DNA of 64,000 nt from Anthonomus grandis grandis (lineage: Eukaryota > Arthropoda > Insecta > Coleoptera > Curculionidae): contig NC_065558.1 in the NCBI RefSeq assembly GCF_022605725.1, positions 9,114,001 through 9,178,000 on the forward strand, given 5' to 3'. Below the pieces are notes generated by a model. That model did no database searches. It had not been told where the DNA came from and saw only the letters and a program-made list of their open reading frames with translations. Each line of letters begins with the position of its first letter. Position 1 is the first letter of the stretch. The position numbers and the translations under genes were made by a program. Positions 44,801 to 54,600 of the stretch are shown here, in pieces.

Positions 44801-47298
44801 AGTATCGACATAAAGAGCAACTTAAATTTTACTATACCGGGTGACACAGACAAAAGGGAACACGTAATAAGTTTTTTACTTTTCAGGATAAACAATTGAA
44901 ATTTGGTATAGCAATACAATGGTTATAAGAGCATCTTTTGACATATTCTATTATTTTCCATCACTTCCGGTTTAACAGGAAGTGACACTAACTTTCTTAT
45001 TTTAAATAGGACACTTGGTATATTTTTACGTATTTCGATAAAAAATATTATTCTAAAAACAATAATACTGTATTTTCCACTTCTTGTTTTATACTTATAG
45101 AAAAAATCACTTTTTTAAATTTTAAAATAGGGTGTCATGAATGCGTTGAAAGTTTTAATTTTTAATAATAAGTAATCACGAAAAATAGTTTTCGTTACAT
45201 TTTGTGACTTAAATCTCTCACACGCCTATTGAAAATGTCTAAACTGCAAATTTTGGCAATTACTTAATTTTTTTAAATAGCACAATATTGGGAACAATCA
45301 CTTTTAAAATGCGGTTTCTTTTCTCCATAATTTGATCTGATTATTTTTTAAATCGGTTGATAAATAAGCCCATAAGAAGAAAATAACTAATTTACAAAAA
45401 TGAACGAACAGGAAGCATTGTATATAAGTAATAAATTAACATGGAACAAGCATAAACAAAAAATAAGTGACAAAATTTTCCCCACACTTAGAACAATTAA
45501 AATATGCTTTCATTTACTAAATAACAAGACAAGAACATACATACTCTCTTGATTACTGGACTTAAAACTAAAATACTAAATATAAAACAAATCAGCGAAA
45601 GTAAACAAATAAACAAGTCAAAACTAGTACAAATTAAAGACTGTCATAAATATTCCACGAGAAATAAAAACATGTTAAGCAATGCCTTGGTGAGAACAAA
45701 AAAATTCCAGAACTCTCCACTTTATAGCAGTATACAAGCATATAATTTAGTACCTACCTGAAAAGGTTACAAATATTGGAAATTATGTAATAAAAGAAAA
45801 TGTGTAAAAAACTTGAACAAATGTTTATGTTTCTTAAAGTGACTTGATATAGTATGTAATCAAAAAGCCATAATCTCATAAAATTAATATTATGACTCTA
45901 AAACTAAGTACCTTAAGTTTAAAATTAAAATTGTTATTGTAAAATTTAAGTAATGTTACAGGCCCTAGTGCCCGTTTTTTGTAAACTATTTAAGGGTCAT
46001 TAATAAAGTTATTTGAAAAAAAAATCTATATTTGCTTGTCAGATAAAATTTTGATATATTGCTGAGGGTTAGGTTCTACTATATTTTTTCACTTTTGACT
46101 ATTATATACTTCATAAAATAAGGTTCTAGATCAAAATTATCAATTTTTAATTTTCTGAAGAAAATTTTCCGTACAAATATCCTCATAATTCTCAGCTTTT
46201 AAGGACAACATACCTTATGCACATTTTTACTAACAGTAATTTTTCTCTATCAGCAATCACTTCTGCTATAGGTCTTCCTATAGATAGGAAGTCCCTTAGC
46301 TTAGTATAAAACCCTGCACTTTACTGCTTATTCCGCTTGTTTAAACCTTTGAACGTTAATAAATTTTATTCTTACAGGAAATCCCAACGAAGTGGGTCGC
46401 GACGGTTCAGTTCCCTTAATGGTCTGCCTCGTCCCATTAATAAACAAAGACCCTTTACATCACTTCACTCACAATATGAAGGTTATAAAAAAAAAACACT
46501 CTTGCAAAACACCCTTAAAATTTATATTTCCTTTTTTAGGTTTGCTATTTGAATTGTATTAGAATTCTTCTGGAAAAAGGTGCCAACCCAAATTGTAGCT
46601 ACCGTGCCAACCTGACGCCCCTTCACGTATTAGTATTCGCCGTATCCGAAAATATTACGTTAATTTGTGACGGGCAAAAGCAAACGAACTTCGACTTCAT
46701 AAAAAACCTGCTGGTTTTGCTTTTAACGCATAATTTAGACCCGAACGTCAAAGTGAGCACTAGAACCCAAAATATCCTTCAGTCCTGTATGGATATGATC
46801 CAAAACGTCAGGGACTGCAAGGATATTCACTACATTTACGATTTAACATTGACGTTAATCCAGTACGGTGCCAATCCGGATTTATTGCTTAGCATGTCGG
46901 AAGCGATGAACCATTCCCTACACTCTCAAAGCATATGGAAAACTAAGAATTACATCATGTACTACTACGTAATGCTAATATCACGAAAAGAAAACCTCAT
47001 TATAGACCCCACGATGACTTTCTCGAAAATCATTATGTTGTTCTACCTGGTAATGCAACACAAACCTTTATTTGACTGTTTGAAGATCTTGCATACTCAA
47101 CAGTTAAGTTTGGTACCGGGAAAAATGACCGAACCGCTCACATATATCATTCGAGACTTGTACAGTAGACCCAGAACCTTGAAGCAAATATGTCGGGTCA
47201 AAATTCATAATTGCATTAACAGAAGACCGGGGTTGAACATTAATAAGTTGAATTTGCCCCACCAGTTGAGGGACTACCTTTTGAATTTTGAGCCGTAA
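35703..47298 (+). CDS. Ankyrin-repeat and SOCS-box protein, eight exons
   Basis: Exons 35703-35879, 43265-43431, 43485-43597, 43651-43802, 43854-44091, 44248-44580, 46378-46481, 46540-47298 join through GT-AG introns into 2043 bases, 680 aa plus TAA. About eight ankyrin-type repeats are readable, e.g. SLPLHIACLKGHEECVEVLL, YYPIHYAASNDLKFLELLIA and ANLTPLHVLVF. The last 40 residues (LKQICRVKIHNCINRRPG, then LNLPHQLRDYLLNFEP) fit a SOCS box, which in known proteins recruits Elongin B/C and a cullin, making a substrate receptor of a ubiquitin ligase. The N-terminus MGGSVS fits the N-myristoylation pattern G-x3-S. The exact ortholog is not recognised, so no symbol is given. Intron 1 (7.4 kb) contains two large retrotransposons. 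Confidence 0.9.
36005..37930 (-). mobile_element. Non-LTR retrotransposon in ankyrin/SOCS intron 1
   Basis: Minus-strand pieces in order: a linker near 37860-37700 (RQIELDVQHIDYESILQQAF), PISLLPIFAKMF near 37420, SVQSGFWKNHRTATALTKVA and CMVLLDFSKAFDLINHEMLL at 37398-37200 (motif A), NLGVIFDEVLNFQVHVNKKL at 36750, PLVWSQLDYCNVVFYNYL, and the C-terminus VYKIYKLRYPKYLSDYF at 36400. It ends with an AATAAATAA-rich tail at about 36005. Motif C is not readable, and stops are frequent. Confidence 0.8.
37935..38210 (-). mobile_element. RT C-terminal relic
   Basis: The minus strand reads FVYGHRNLFNHLPLNLRN then TECITLINNFKA. This parallels IVYGGRRLFNHLPLYIRL at about 14230 and marks another copy of the AATAAAG-tail lineage. 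Confidence 0.5.
38211..39011. other. Intron 1 spacer and probable 5' untranslated region of retrotransposon copy 2
   Basis: The sequence is AT-rich with ACACCCTGTA at about 38692. The 5' end of the retrotransposon that follows could not be placed exactly. Confidence 0.35.
39012..39786 (+). pseudogene. Retrotransposon ORF1 with PHD-like zinc finger
   Basis: ATG at 39012 opens MAKCCKCEKAFTD; with C-K-F-V-D-C, H-Y-E-C and after a frameshift F-C-T-L-C-L this forms a C4HC3-like finger. A predicted coiled-coil stretch follows (LQRHIESLEGKLSSLEANM), then after another shift an open frame 39379-39786 with a basic, RRM-like region (GRKCLKIALSNNSDVTNVLK) and a DLTPSQRSDLRKVKDVLE helix, closing with TAA. 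Such ORF1 proteins package element RNA. At least two frameshifts make it non-functional here. Confidence 0.75.
39786..40480 (+). pseudogene. APE-type endonuclease domain of copy 2
   Basis: The domain begins with Y-Q-N-V-C-G-L-R-T-K in one frame and continues in the frame 39879-41243: CDFDIIAFTETWPQPDILDS (catalytic Glu in TETW), GGGCLVAASH, FVIYVPPCTTKRDF, MIVGDFNVPSYQTTE (GDFN), NRLLDLVFSN and EDLHPALAISF (final catalytic His). A frameshift near 39879 splits the N-terminal residues from the rest. In a working element the enzyme nicks the target DNA before reverse transcription. Confidence 0.85.
39879..41243 (+). pseudogene. Endonuclease-linker-RT ORF of copy 2
   Basis: A 454-codon frame joins the endonuclease, a linker with QRRRRRFPVWFSKQIISNIF and the RT fingers up to LTAGPDGVPSFVAKD. 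It then leaves frame because about 10 nt of the copy 1 sequence are missing and stops at 41243. Where copy 1 has AGRDGVP this copy keeps the usual AGPDGVP. Confidence 0.85.
41481..42296 (+). pseudogene. RT C-terminal ORF of copy 2 after the 326-nt deletion
   Basis: A 271-codon frame starts at the deletion junction with KIFWCINSIMDCLFLQSNLD and runs uninterrupted through GWCSRNQLCLNISKCYVISF, DLGVVFDDRLTFVPHIEQTV and FVRSRLEYGSLVWCPFYECH to the end. It shows the codon (TGG) that is TAG in copy 1. Confidence 0.85.
42525..43264. other. Ankyrin/SOCS intron 1, right end
   Basis: AT-rich with no recognised feature. The polypyrimidine tract CACTTTTTAG precedes exon 2. Confidence 0.4.
43265..43431 (+). 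CDS. Ankyrin/SOCS exon 2
   Basis: Acceptor TTTTTAG, donor GTAAGA. It encodes DETGYNLLQKCVGANNVELV and most of the next repeat. Confidence 0.9.
43485..43597 (+). CDS. Ankyrin/SOCS exon 3
   Basis: Acceptor ATTTTAG, donor GTATGT. It completes the repeat with HEECVEVLLKHGAKIDLEAR and carries MCWPGPHSGNCEEIGKY. Confidence 0.87.
43651..43802 (+). CDS. Ankyrin/SOCS exon 4
   Basis: Acceptor GATTGTAG, donor GTAAAA. It encodes DNKPPNKLQSAIYYALDGDQ and VNTLVMLAQRTEDPW. Confidence 0.87.
43854..44091 (+). CDS. Ankyrin/SOCS exon 5
   Basis: Acceptor CTTTCAG, donor GTAAGT. It holds two repeats, PLLHAACERKAWNCTEYLVQ and YYPIHYAASNDLKFLELLIA. Confidence 0.92.
44248..44580 (+). CDS. Ankyrin/SOCS exon 6
   Basis: Acceptor TTTTATAG, donor GTATGT. 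It encodes IATIRLLLDYGCKELINAPD, then GNTPLHAVVVRYALEEAQYG and LVRYLIQAGAKQSIN. Confidence 0.92.
44830..45150. repeat. Non-coding repeat related to ACAGGGTG-ended elements
   Basis: It begins ACCGGGTGACACAG and contains CACTTCCGGTTTAACAGGAA, a small inverted repeat, and near its end ATAGGGTGTCATG. The same vocabulary (GGGTGTC, CCGGAAGT) recurs at 47548-47960. Confidence 0.4.
45400..46025 (+). mobile_element. Non-LTR retrotransposon 3' relic
   Basis: It encodes KIKQ-like residues then HKYSTRNKNMLSNALVRTKK and YSSIQAYNLVPT, the C-terminal HxYxTRxK...YNxLP region of non-LTR RTs. A 3' untranslated region ends TTAATAAAGTTATTTGAAAA at about 46020. Confidence 0.55.
46378..46481 (+). CDS. Ankyrin/SOCS exon 7
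   Basis: Acceptor CTTACAG, donor GTTATA. It encodes NPNEVGRDGSVPLMVCLVPL and INKDPLHHFTHNMK. The donor is weak, but the frame closes only with this junction. Confidence 0.85.
46540..47298 (+). CDS. Ankyrin/SOCS exon 8 with SOCS box
   Basis: Acceptor TTTTTTAG, stop TAA at 47296-47298. It carries the repeat NCIRILLEKGANPNCSYRAN and a helical region, then the SOCS box in the last 40 residues. AATAAA near 47375 is a likely polyadenylation signal. Confidence 0.93.
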   Translation, partial: VCYLNCIRILLEKGANPNCSYRANLTPLHVLVFAVSENITLICDGQKQTNFDFIKNLLVLLLTHNLDPNVKVSTRTQNILQSCMDMIQNVRDCKDIHYIYDLTLTLIQYGANPDLLLSMSEAMNHSLHSQSIWKTKNYIMYYYVMLISRKENLIIDPTMTFSKIIMLFYLVMQHKPLFDCLKILHTQQLSLVPGKMTEPLTYIIRDLYSRPRTLKQICRVKIHNCINRRPGLNINKLNLPHQLRDYLLNFEP

Positions 47299-48090
47299 GG
47301 GGGAGGAGGCGCGGGCAGTGTCGTTAAAGTGTTAATGTTGTTGTTATATGAATTTTTATACTTGTGATATTTGAATAAAACGTATTATGCTAGGAACGAA
47401 AAAATGTGGTTTTGGAATAAGATTTTTCGGTTTTAAGGAAGGTAAGTATTGAATTTTCCAGTGGCAGGAAAAAAATTTGGCAAACAATAGATGGTTTTTT
47501 TAAAAGCGTGGACTCACCACCAGCAGCTTTCGAATCGCGAGTTATACAGGGTGGATCTTTGGGAACTGTATCGATGAACTATAATAGGAAGTTGAAATAC
47601 ACAAATAAAATATATTCATGGATTTCGCATTTCTGCTACATATACCGGAAGTAGAGGTCAACTTCGCTTATTTTAATGATAAATCCTATACAGGGTGTTA
47701 TTTAGGTACGCGGCCTAACTCCAAGAGCTGATTCTATGAATAAGTTCAAGATGAAGTTCACATAAACATAGGTCTATTTTAGTAGCTTCATTTTCAAGAT
47801 ACAGGGTGTCAAATTTTTTTTAAAAATAGGTTTTTCCTAAATATCTTGATAAGCTTTCAGTCGATTTTGTTCAAATTTAACAGTGATATTAAGGGCAGTA
47901 AGAGGCTAATTAAGCCACAATTAGTGGCGTCCCGGAAGATACCCTAACCAATATTTTTGACAAAAAAAATGTGCGCCGCAGACTTTTTTTCAATGTTTTT
48001 ATTTGTTTCGAATTAAGCCGCTAAAAATACAACTTTTTTGTCTCCTGAGTTTCTTACATATCTCTCTTCGTTTGCGAGATAAAAAATTAA
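47299..48090. other. 3' flank of ankyrin/SOCS with ACAGGGTG-type repeats
   Basis: After the probable polyadenylation signal, TACAGGGTG-like motifs occur at about 47547, 47690 and 47801, and CCGGAAGTAGAGG at 47646. These are non-coding ends of an element class seen again at 54186. No protein is readable here. Confidence 0.5.
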
Positions 48091-48099
48091 AAGCACTTT

Positions 48100-48320
48100 A
48101 TTGCATGCCCTCGGGAAATGACATATCATTTCATAGAGGTTCGAAGAGATTCTCAATTCTACATATAGTATCCTTGGTAACTCCTTGCAGTATGTGAATG
48201 TAGTCAAGGATTTAGGCGTGTGGTTCGATGAGCATCTGAGATTTGTTCATCACATCTCTCTCTGCAAGCCTATAGACTCCTTTATGTCTCACTGGTTAGA
48301 TCTAATCTTGAATTGCTTGA
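48100..48320 (+). mobile_element. Inverted piece of the neighbouring non-LTR element
   Basis: The plus strand reads ISFHRGSKRFSIL and then LQYVNVVKDLGVWFDEHLRF, the part of RT expected directly after LNISKCCYM, which ends the minus-strand element at about 48335. The order is right but the strand is flipped. Confidence 0.6.
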
Positions 48321-48334
48321 TTGAATCTTGAATG

Positions 48335-49885
48335 CTACATATAGCAACACTTGGAAATATTGAGCCTCAATCCGTTCATCACTGACCACTCACACAAAGC
48401 TTCAAGGTCTTCCTGAAGTTTGGCTATATCATTCACCTGCTTAATCTGCATGTAGAGCTTCAGGTCATCAGCAATCATACTTACAGAACTATGATTGATC
48501 ACATTAACAATATCATTCACAAATAGATTGAAGAGCAGAGGGGCACAGTGAGATCCCTGAGGAACCCCTGAGACTACATTAGTAGGTGCAGAAGTTCAGC
48601 CATGCACCTTCACACTCTGAGTTCTTCCTATCAGGAAACTCTTTAGCCATTTTAAGAGGGAGTCATGAAAACCAGCACTTTTCCACTTGGCCAGCAAGAA
48701 ACCAAAGTTCACCCTGTCGAAGCCCTTGGAGAAGTCGGTATAGACCGCATCAGTCTGAACCCCCCTCTCTAAAGCTCCCAACAGATCGCACTCTTATTGA
48801 ACCAAACTGCTGGTTGTGGATTTTCCAGAAGAGAATCCTGACGGCTTTTCACTAATGATTCCTTTGCATTGCCATGTTAGCTGACCGCAAACCAAACTAT
48901 CAAACAATTTGGCCAATGAGTTTTGAATACATACTCCACGATAATTGGCAATATCCCCCCTATTGCCAGCTTCTGGGAAGGTAGAGTCGTGTAAAGACAT
49001 ATTAAAGATCATCTGGAGAGGCCTACTAATTGTATAAATACAGTTCTTTAAAAAGACATTAGGTATATTACCTGGCCCACAGATAAACTTGTTAGGTAAT
49101 TTCTGGATCTTAGAAAATACCTCCGAGAGAGTGAAGCGTCCAACAATAATATTCTGGGAACCAAATTCAAGAGACTCAGGAATGGGATAAGTAGAGTTGT
49201 CGTAAACTGTAGCAAAAAACTTTGCAAACAAATCAGTAATTGCTTCCCTAGACTCTGCCATTTCCTGGCCCAAAAACATCGAATTTGGAAATGCATTGCT
49301 CTTTCTTTTGTCATTGACAAACCTCCAAAAGTAACGACTATCATCCACCACTGACCTCTCTACTTTACCAATATATTCACTAAAGCAACGATTGTGTTCT
49401 ACTTTCCATCGAGAAGAGTCAGGTGAGGGAGTAGACGTATATTTCCTGTGTGCAGCCTTCTTTTTTTACAAATTAAGTCTTTAAGTAAAGGACTAAACCA
49501 TTTAGGAAAAGATTTAGAAAAGACCTTAGTCTCTTTTTAGGAACATACAAATCAAGTAAAATATCATTTAATTTACCCGCAGCACCATCAACATTCAACT
49601 CATCAAAATTCATACTCCAATCAATAGCCCCCAAATGAAAGTTAATAGCCCCAAAGTCGGCATTCCGAAAATCGAAATAAAATTCATCAAGCATTAGTGA
49701 AGATGAGTCAGTTTGAATATTAACATGATAAGAAACGTGATGCAAACTATTACTAAAAATGCAGTCAACAGCAGCTGAAATATTAACATTATGCAAATCA
49801 GAAAATACTAAATCTAAAAATGTGTTTCTGTTATTTGGTACGTTATTGCATTGAAACATATTATGATAAGAAAACATTTCAGTTG
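48335..49885 (-). mobile_element. Non-LTR retrotransposon, 5' and 3' truncated
   Basis: Minus-strand content in order: the end of the endonuclease (NRNTFLDLVFSDLHNVNISA, HHVSYHVNI with the catalytic His) at 49877-49473, the linker (SRWKVEHNRCFSEYIGKV), RT fingers at 49351-48794 (GPGNIPNVFLKNCIYTISRP), motif A in TDAVYTDFSKGFDRVNFGFL at about 48750, GVPQGSHCAPLLFNLFVND-like residues at 48580-48500, and motif C as I-A-D-D-L-K-L-Y. FSKGFD replaces FSKAFD. Several frameshifts separate these parts. Confidence 0.82.
48794..49351 (-). pseudogene. RT N-terminal ORF of the 48.3-49.9 kb element
   Basis: A 185-codon frame starts at MVDDSRYFWRFVNDKRKSNA and includes QPLQMIFNMSL-type and GDIANYRGVCIQNSLAKLF residues. 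The pattern is closest to the 56985-58406 frame (NYRSICIQSSIPKLF), so the two elements are related. Confidence 0.75.
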
Positions 49886-51645
49886 TTTTATATATTTAAT
49901 TATAATTTGTTAGTAAGTGCAAAACTAGGTATTACATGTGTCATATTTAAATATGTTTGTATCCTAAAACATATTAAGCAATATATGTCTTTTTAAACGT
50001 CATGTTATTGTATTTAACTATCAGATTTATTACTGAATAGTAATCATAAATATATTTTAAGAAAAATTTAGATAAGATTATTAGACATTCATTAAACATA
50101 TGTAAATAAGACTAAAATATTGAACTGATCAATTAACTCATTATATTGAAGTGTGATGTATAAATAGTTAGCATAATGATTTTGTAAAGATTTAAATTGA
50201 ACGAAATAGTGTGGACACAAGTTCTTAGATAATTCAATGGGCACTTTACACGTGTTCTAATTAGGTACCAAGTAATAATATATAATAGAATCTTTGGTAT
50301 GTAATATAGTACTTCAAAACTTACTAAATTATGTTCAAGTTCTCACTAAACAATTCATTGTAGTAAATCTGTGACGTTACTTTTATGATTTCGCATCATT
50401 TTCAATGATTAATTATTTATTTATTACAAGTCTTTAGGCTATCTTGAAAACCTTTGGACTTATTAACCAAGTCGACATCTACTTCCGGCAGAATTCAAAA
50501 TATTTTAGCTGTGTATCTGACAATCACCCTACTGCCAAATTTCCCTCTCTATACTTTTCTTAAGATCCATGGTTGTAGTTCCCAGAGAACATTTTAATTT
50601 TCTCTATTATTCAATCTAGTTTACCAAGAGGTTAAAAATAATGGCTTTCTAATCAGTATATGAGGTCTTTATTATTAACAGTTATTTATTGGACATTGGC
50701 AGAGTTTACATTTAAAAAAATTAAGTAACATGATCAATTACATTATTTCAAAAAATACAAAAACACTTGATACAATTATAGTTTTAGCCTATCAGTGATA
50801 ATGGAGGATAAAAACTCCACTATGGTAAACTAAAGGCTAAAAATTAAATATAAACTAAGAAAACCTTTAGGGTAGACCTCTATCCTTACCAAACCTTAAC
50901 CTACTGAAAAACCACATCATGTCTTCAATTATTCAACCTAAAAGTAAGCCAAACTGAAAATATTACTCTTTCAAAAATCTTGAGGGACATATGTTCACTT
51001 AACAAATAAAACCAACAAAACTACTCTATTTTAGTGTGAAAATCTAACATATATAAACTTAAAGCTAAAAACTGGCACCCAAAAATTAACATCCAAGTCA
51101 TTTTTTAGGGCTGGACAGCCTTAACTTGCCATGCCAAAATAAAAGGCACCACTCGCTAAATAATCTTATTTTATTTTTAGATTACTTGATACACTATTAA
51201 AGGAGTAATATAAAAATTTAATATTAATAAAAGTATGTATGCATGTCTTAAAAAATAGCAGGTTTTTCTTCAGAATCCTTAAACTTACTTCCTATGCCAG
51301 AAATTTACTTTTGCACTGCCTTGGTGTTCAAGAAATATTACATATCAACACAAACCATGCCCCACACCAACAGAAAAAAAAAGAAAACCATATTTACAAT
51401 AAAAAATAACAAATATATTATATGGTCAATTCCTAAGAATATAACAAAATTAGCAGTGGATTATATTATAATACAAAATGCCTGTAGTAAAGAGTATATT
51501 GTTATAAATCTAAGGCATTTTCATATATGACCTTATTTGTCCATATTATCCTGTTTTTTTAATGTAAAAACTGTCATATAATACAAAAAAGTAGGCTAGA
51601 GCACACAGTTTGTGCAGCAGATTGATAGGATTTGCTTCAAACGAC
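49886..51645. other. AT-rich intergenic region and akirin 3' flank
   Basis: About 1.7 kb without a recognisable gene. Short frames such as 51294-51530 show no family pattern. The right end should contain the akirin 3' untranslated region. Confidence 0.4.
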
Positions 51646-51656
51646 TTATGACAAAT
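51646..51656 (-). CDS. akirin: Akirin last coding exon (11 nt of coding sequence)
   Basis: The acceptor TTTGCAG is followed by AT-TTG-TCA-TAA, completing Y-L-S-stop. The ending PSYLS is the conserved akirin terminus, which supports this tiny coding end. Confidence 0.9.
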
Positions 51657-54600
51657 CTGCAAAACAAATATTATTTTAGTACACATTACACAAAGAAAGT
51701 ATAAATATACTTACAACTAGGGGCAGTTTGGCTATTGTAATGTCTCTGCATCTGATCATAAGTAAACTTGACAAAAGTATCATATTGCTCAGCGAGTTTT
51801 GTGCTTAAAACGTTGTCGTATTCTTCTCTTATCTCAGACTCACGTTCTCTAAGCATTTTTTCACAAATCATTCCAACCTGATAAAACAAGATTAAAATAA
51901 TAGAATTAGTTAAGCAAAAAAGTCAAAGACTGTACCTGTTTAAAAGTGAAGACTGGTTTGTCCAGATGGGAAGGAGACATGTCTCCACAACCTTCATTTC
52001 CACTGCTGTCGGAATTTTCCATCATCATCATATTATGTTGCATTTGCCTACGTTTTTGGAATCTTTTAAGTTCAGCTTTGAGACTTTCAGCCATGTATTC
52101 TGGAAAAATATAAGAAGTTATCAGGCTGCCTAATTTTCTCAATTACTTACAGTATGATTCAGTATTTGTTATAGAAAGTTAAAAAAAAAATGCAAGAACA
52201 TCCAATTTAGCAGGAAAAATTATGAATTTTTACCATCTTTATAAATCTAAATTACAGAGTCAGTGGATAGAATGCATGATTTTAGTGTTATAATCCAAAA
52301 TATTATTTCTGGATCATATTACTCACTGTCACAATAAGGCATTGAATTGAAATGTTGGGATTCATACAAAAAACACTAAGGACTTTAATAATCTATTGGT
52401 GTTTAAAACTCTGTATGTTTCCTTAGTAAAATCCTATTTAAATTTTAACTGTCTTGTGTGGTCACCATATTAATTCCTTACAATTGGTTCAACATAAGTT
52501 CTTAAGATATGTGGGTAATAAGCTCAATATTTTCATGGATGTGCTTGTCTACATACAATGACATCTGAATCTTTAAATGTTGAGTGTTGGACGTAAAACT
52601 TAGGAGCATTTATCCCAAAATTGCAGGAACAGGTATGACCTTAGGGATAGTTTTATAAGTCAGGAATATGGGAAAACTCTTTTGATAAATCCAAGCAACT
52701 TATTAGCTCTATTTATAGTATGTTCAAAAAGTTGGAAGAAAGTAGGACTTGGGTCCAAAAATGCATCCAAAGCCTTGAAGTCAAGGTGCTTCAAGGGGAT
52801 ACCATTAATAACACTCTGTTTACATTTCTCTGAAGTACTAACTGATCCTGAGAGGAGAATCAGTTAGAAAGAGAAATGCATCATAGAGAAATCTGTGATT
52901 TTTCTATGATTTCTTTCATTTTTTCAATTAAATATGAATTTTTTCCCTTTTTAAAAGTTATTTCATTGTGCAAATATCAGTAGTATTACCTTCAATACCA
53001 ACCTTTGATCAATCCTGTTCAGGGTGATTGACTAATTTATGACTCAATGATATCTATTACATTAATAAAAAAAACTCCTTGGATGAGCCATTTTCCTATA
53101 CTCCCATTTAATTATAATAAATATTATAAATATTCAATTCAGTGTTTGTACTGCAAAAGCATGCCATAAGATATTTGTCTCTGATTAACCATAGAAAATC
53201 TTTTAAGCTATATTTTACCAGTTTACAAATATTAACACTATCAATCAATTTTTATACATGAGACTGCTTTTTTAATATATAAAAAGTATTCTTTAATCAT
53301 TCATTCAATAAATGCAAATTCCACCCATTCATCATTTACTATAAAATTGCTCATACCCACAATGTTTTTAACACAAAACTCTATTATGTACCAGTAAGAA
53401 GGTGTTTAATCATTCCACTGTTGCTTAGGATAGGAGTTAAGAAATTGATGTTGGAAAAAGCTTACTACAGCACTGATGAATACTTTCTAGACAAATTTTA
53501 GCCTGTCTTATTATTTTATTATTGCATAAGTTTAGTTTTATTTTAATGCTTTTTTACTGAAGATGTGGATCTAAGTATATTAAATTTATTTGGTATCTAG
53601 ATAATTTTTTTTCTTTTTTGCGTGTATCTTTGTTGTTTTCTTTTATTCATTAACATTCTGTGGTTCTAAACAATAAAGCTTAGATTGACTTAAATAATAT
53701 ATTAATAACAAAGCATATTAAAAGAGAACAACACAAAGTCTTGGCCTTAACAAAATGATATTTTTGTATCAAGGTCTCTTTGGGAATATGGATGATATGG
53801 ATGGATTCTTTCAAAAGGATATGTCAGTCTTATAATATCTTGTCTATACATCTTGTATGATTATTTTAACTTAGTAACTATTGTAATGATGCCTAAATGT
53901 AACTTCTGAAAACATATCAAAATTATTTGTAACAAGAGTTCTGCTCTTTTTGTTAAACATTTTTATCCTGTTTATAGACCTAATGTCATTGAGTATCTCA
54001 TTTTAAAATTTAGGAGCTAAATAATCTACAAATTTTAAATACTTGGTTTCCTTGGTATTAGGCATTACTAAATGTTGGTTTACATTTGCTTGATGGTTTA
54101 AGAATATTTAAATTTTTATTTCTGTGAAAGTATAAACAGACCCTGTGCACATATAGACATTCAATCTTACAAATTTCTGCATTATACAGGGTGTTGCACT
54201 GCCAGGTGGGATATATGGAAATCCCATGTAATTTTTAATAGGGTCAAATATTGGCTCCCCTAATTATTTTAGAAAAAAAAATTTATTAAAATAATTTAAA
54301 GAGCACCAAAATCTGCAACCAACAAAATACCTTTAATTATTTTTGGTTTGTTGGTTTAAGAGTAACAGCCAAAAATTTGTCTTTTTTTATTGCCTTGTAT
54401 TCACAGGTATGTCAACCAAAATTTATTACCTTGACTGCTGATGGACATCAAATAATTGGTCAGAATAAGTTCACTGCATTAAAAAACTTAGCTATGAGTT
54501 ACACTACTAACGAAAAAGTACTAATGGTTAAATGGTTTTACCAAGACAATAGTTACCGAGAAATTTCAGACTTGTTTGCTGCTTTTTTTTCCGAATAGGC

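Larger units (their letters stand above)
44581..46377. other. Ankyrin/SOCS intron 6
   Basis: A 1.8-kb intron holding an ACCGGGTGACACAG-type non-coding repeat (about 44830-45150) and an RT relic (45400-46025). Nothing else is recognised. Confidence 0.5.

Noticed and set aside
48586..48855. Plus-strand 89-codon ORF
   Set aside because: Shadow of the minus-strand reverse transcriptase on the opposite strand.
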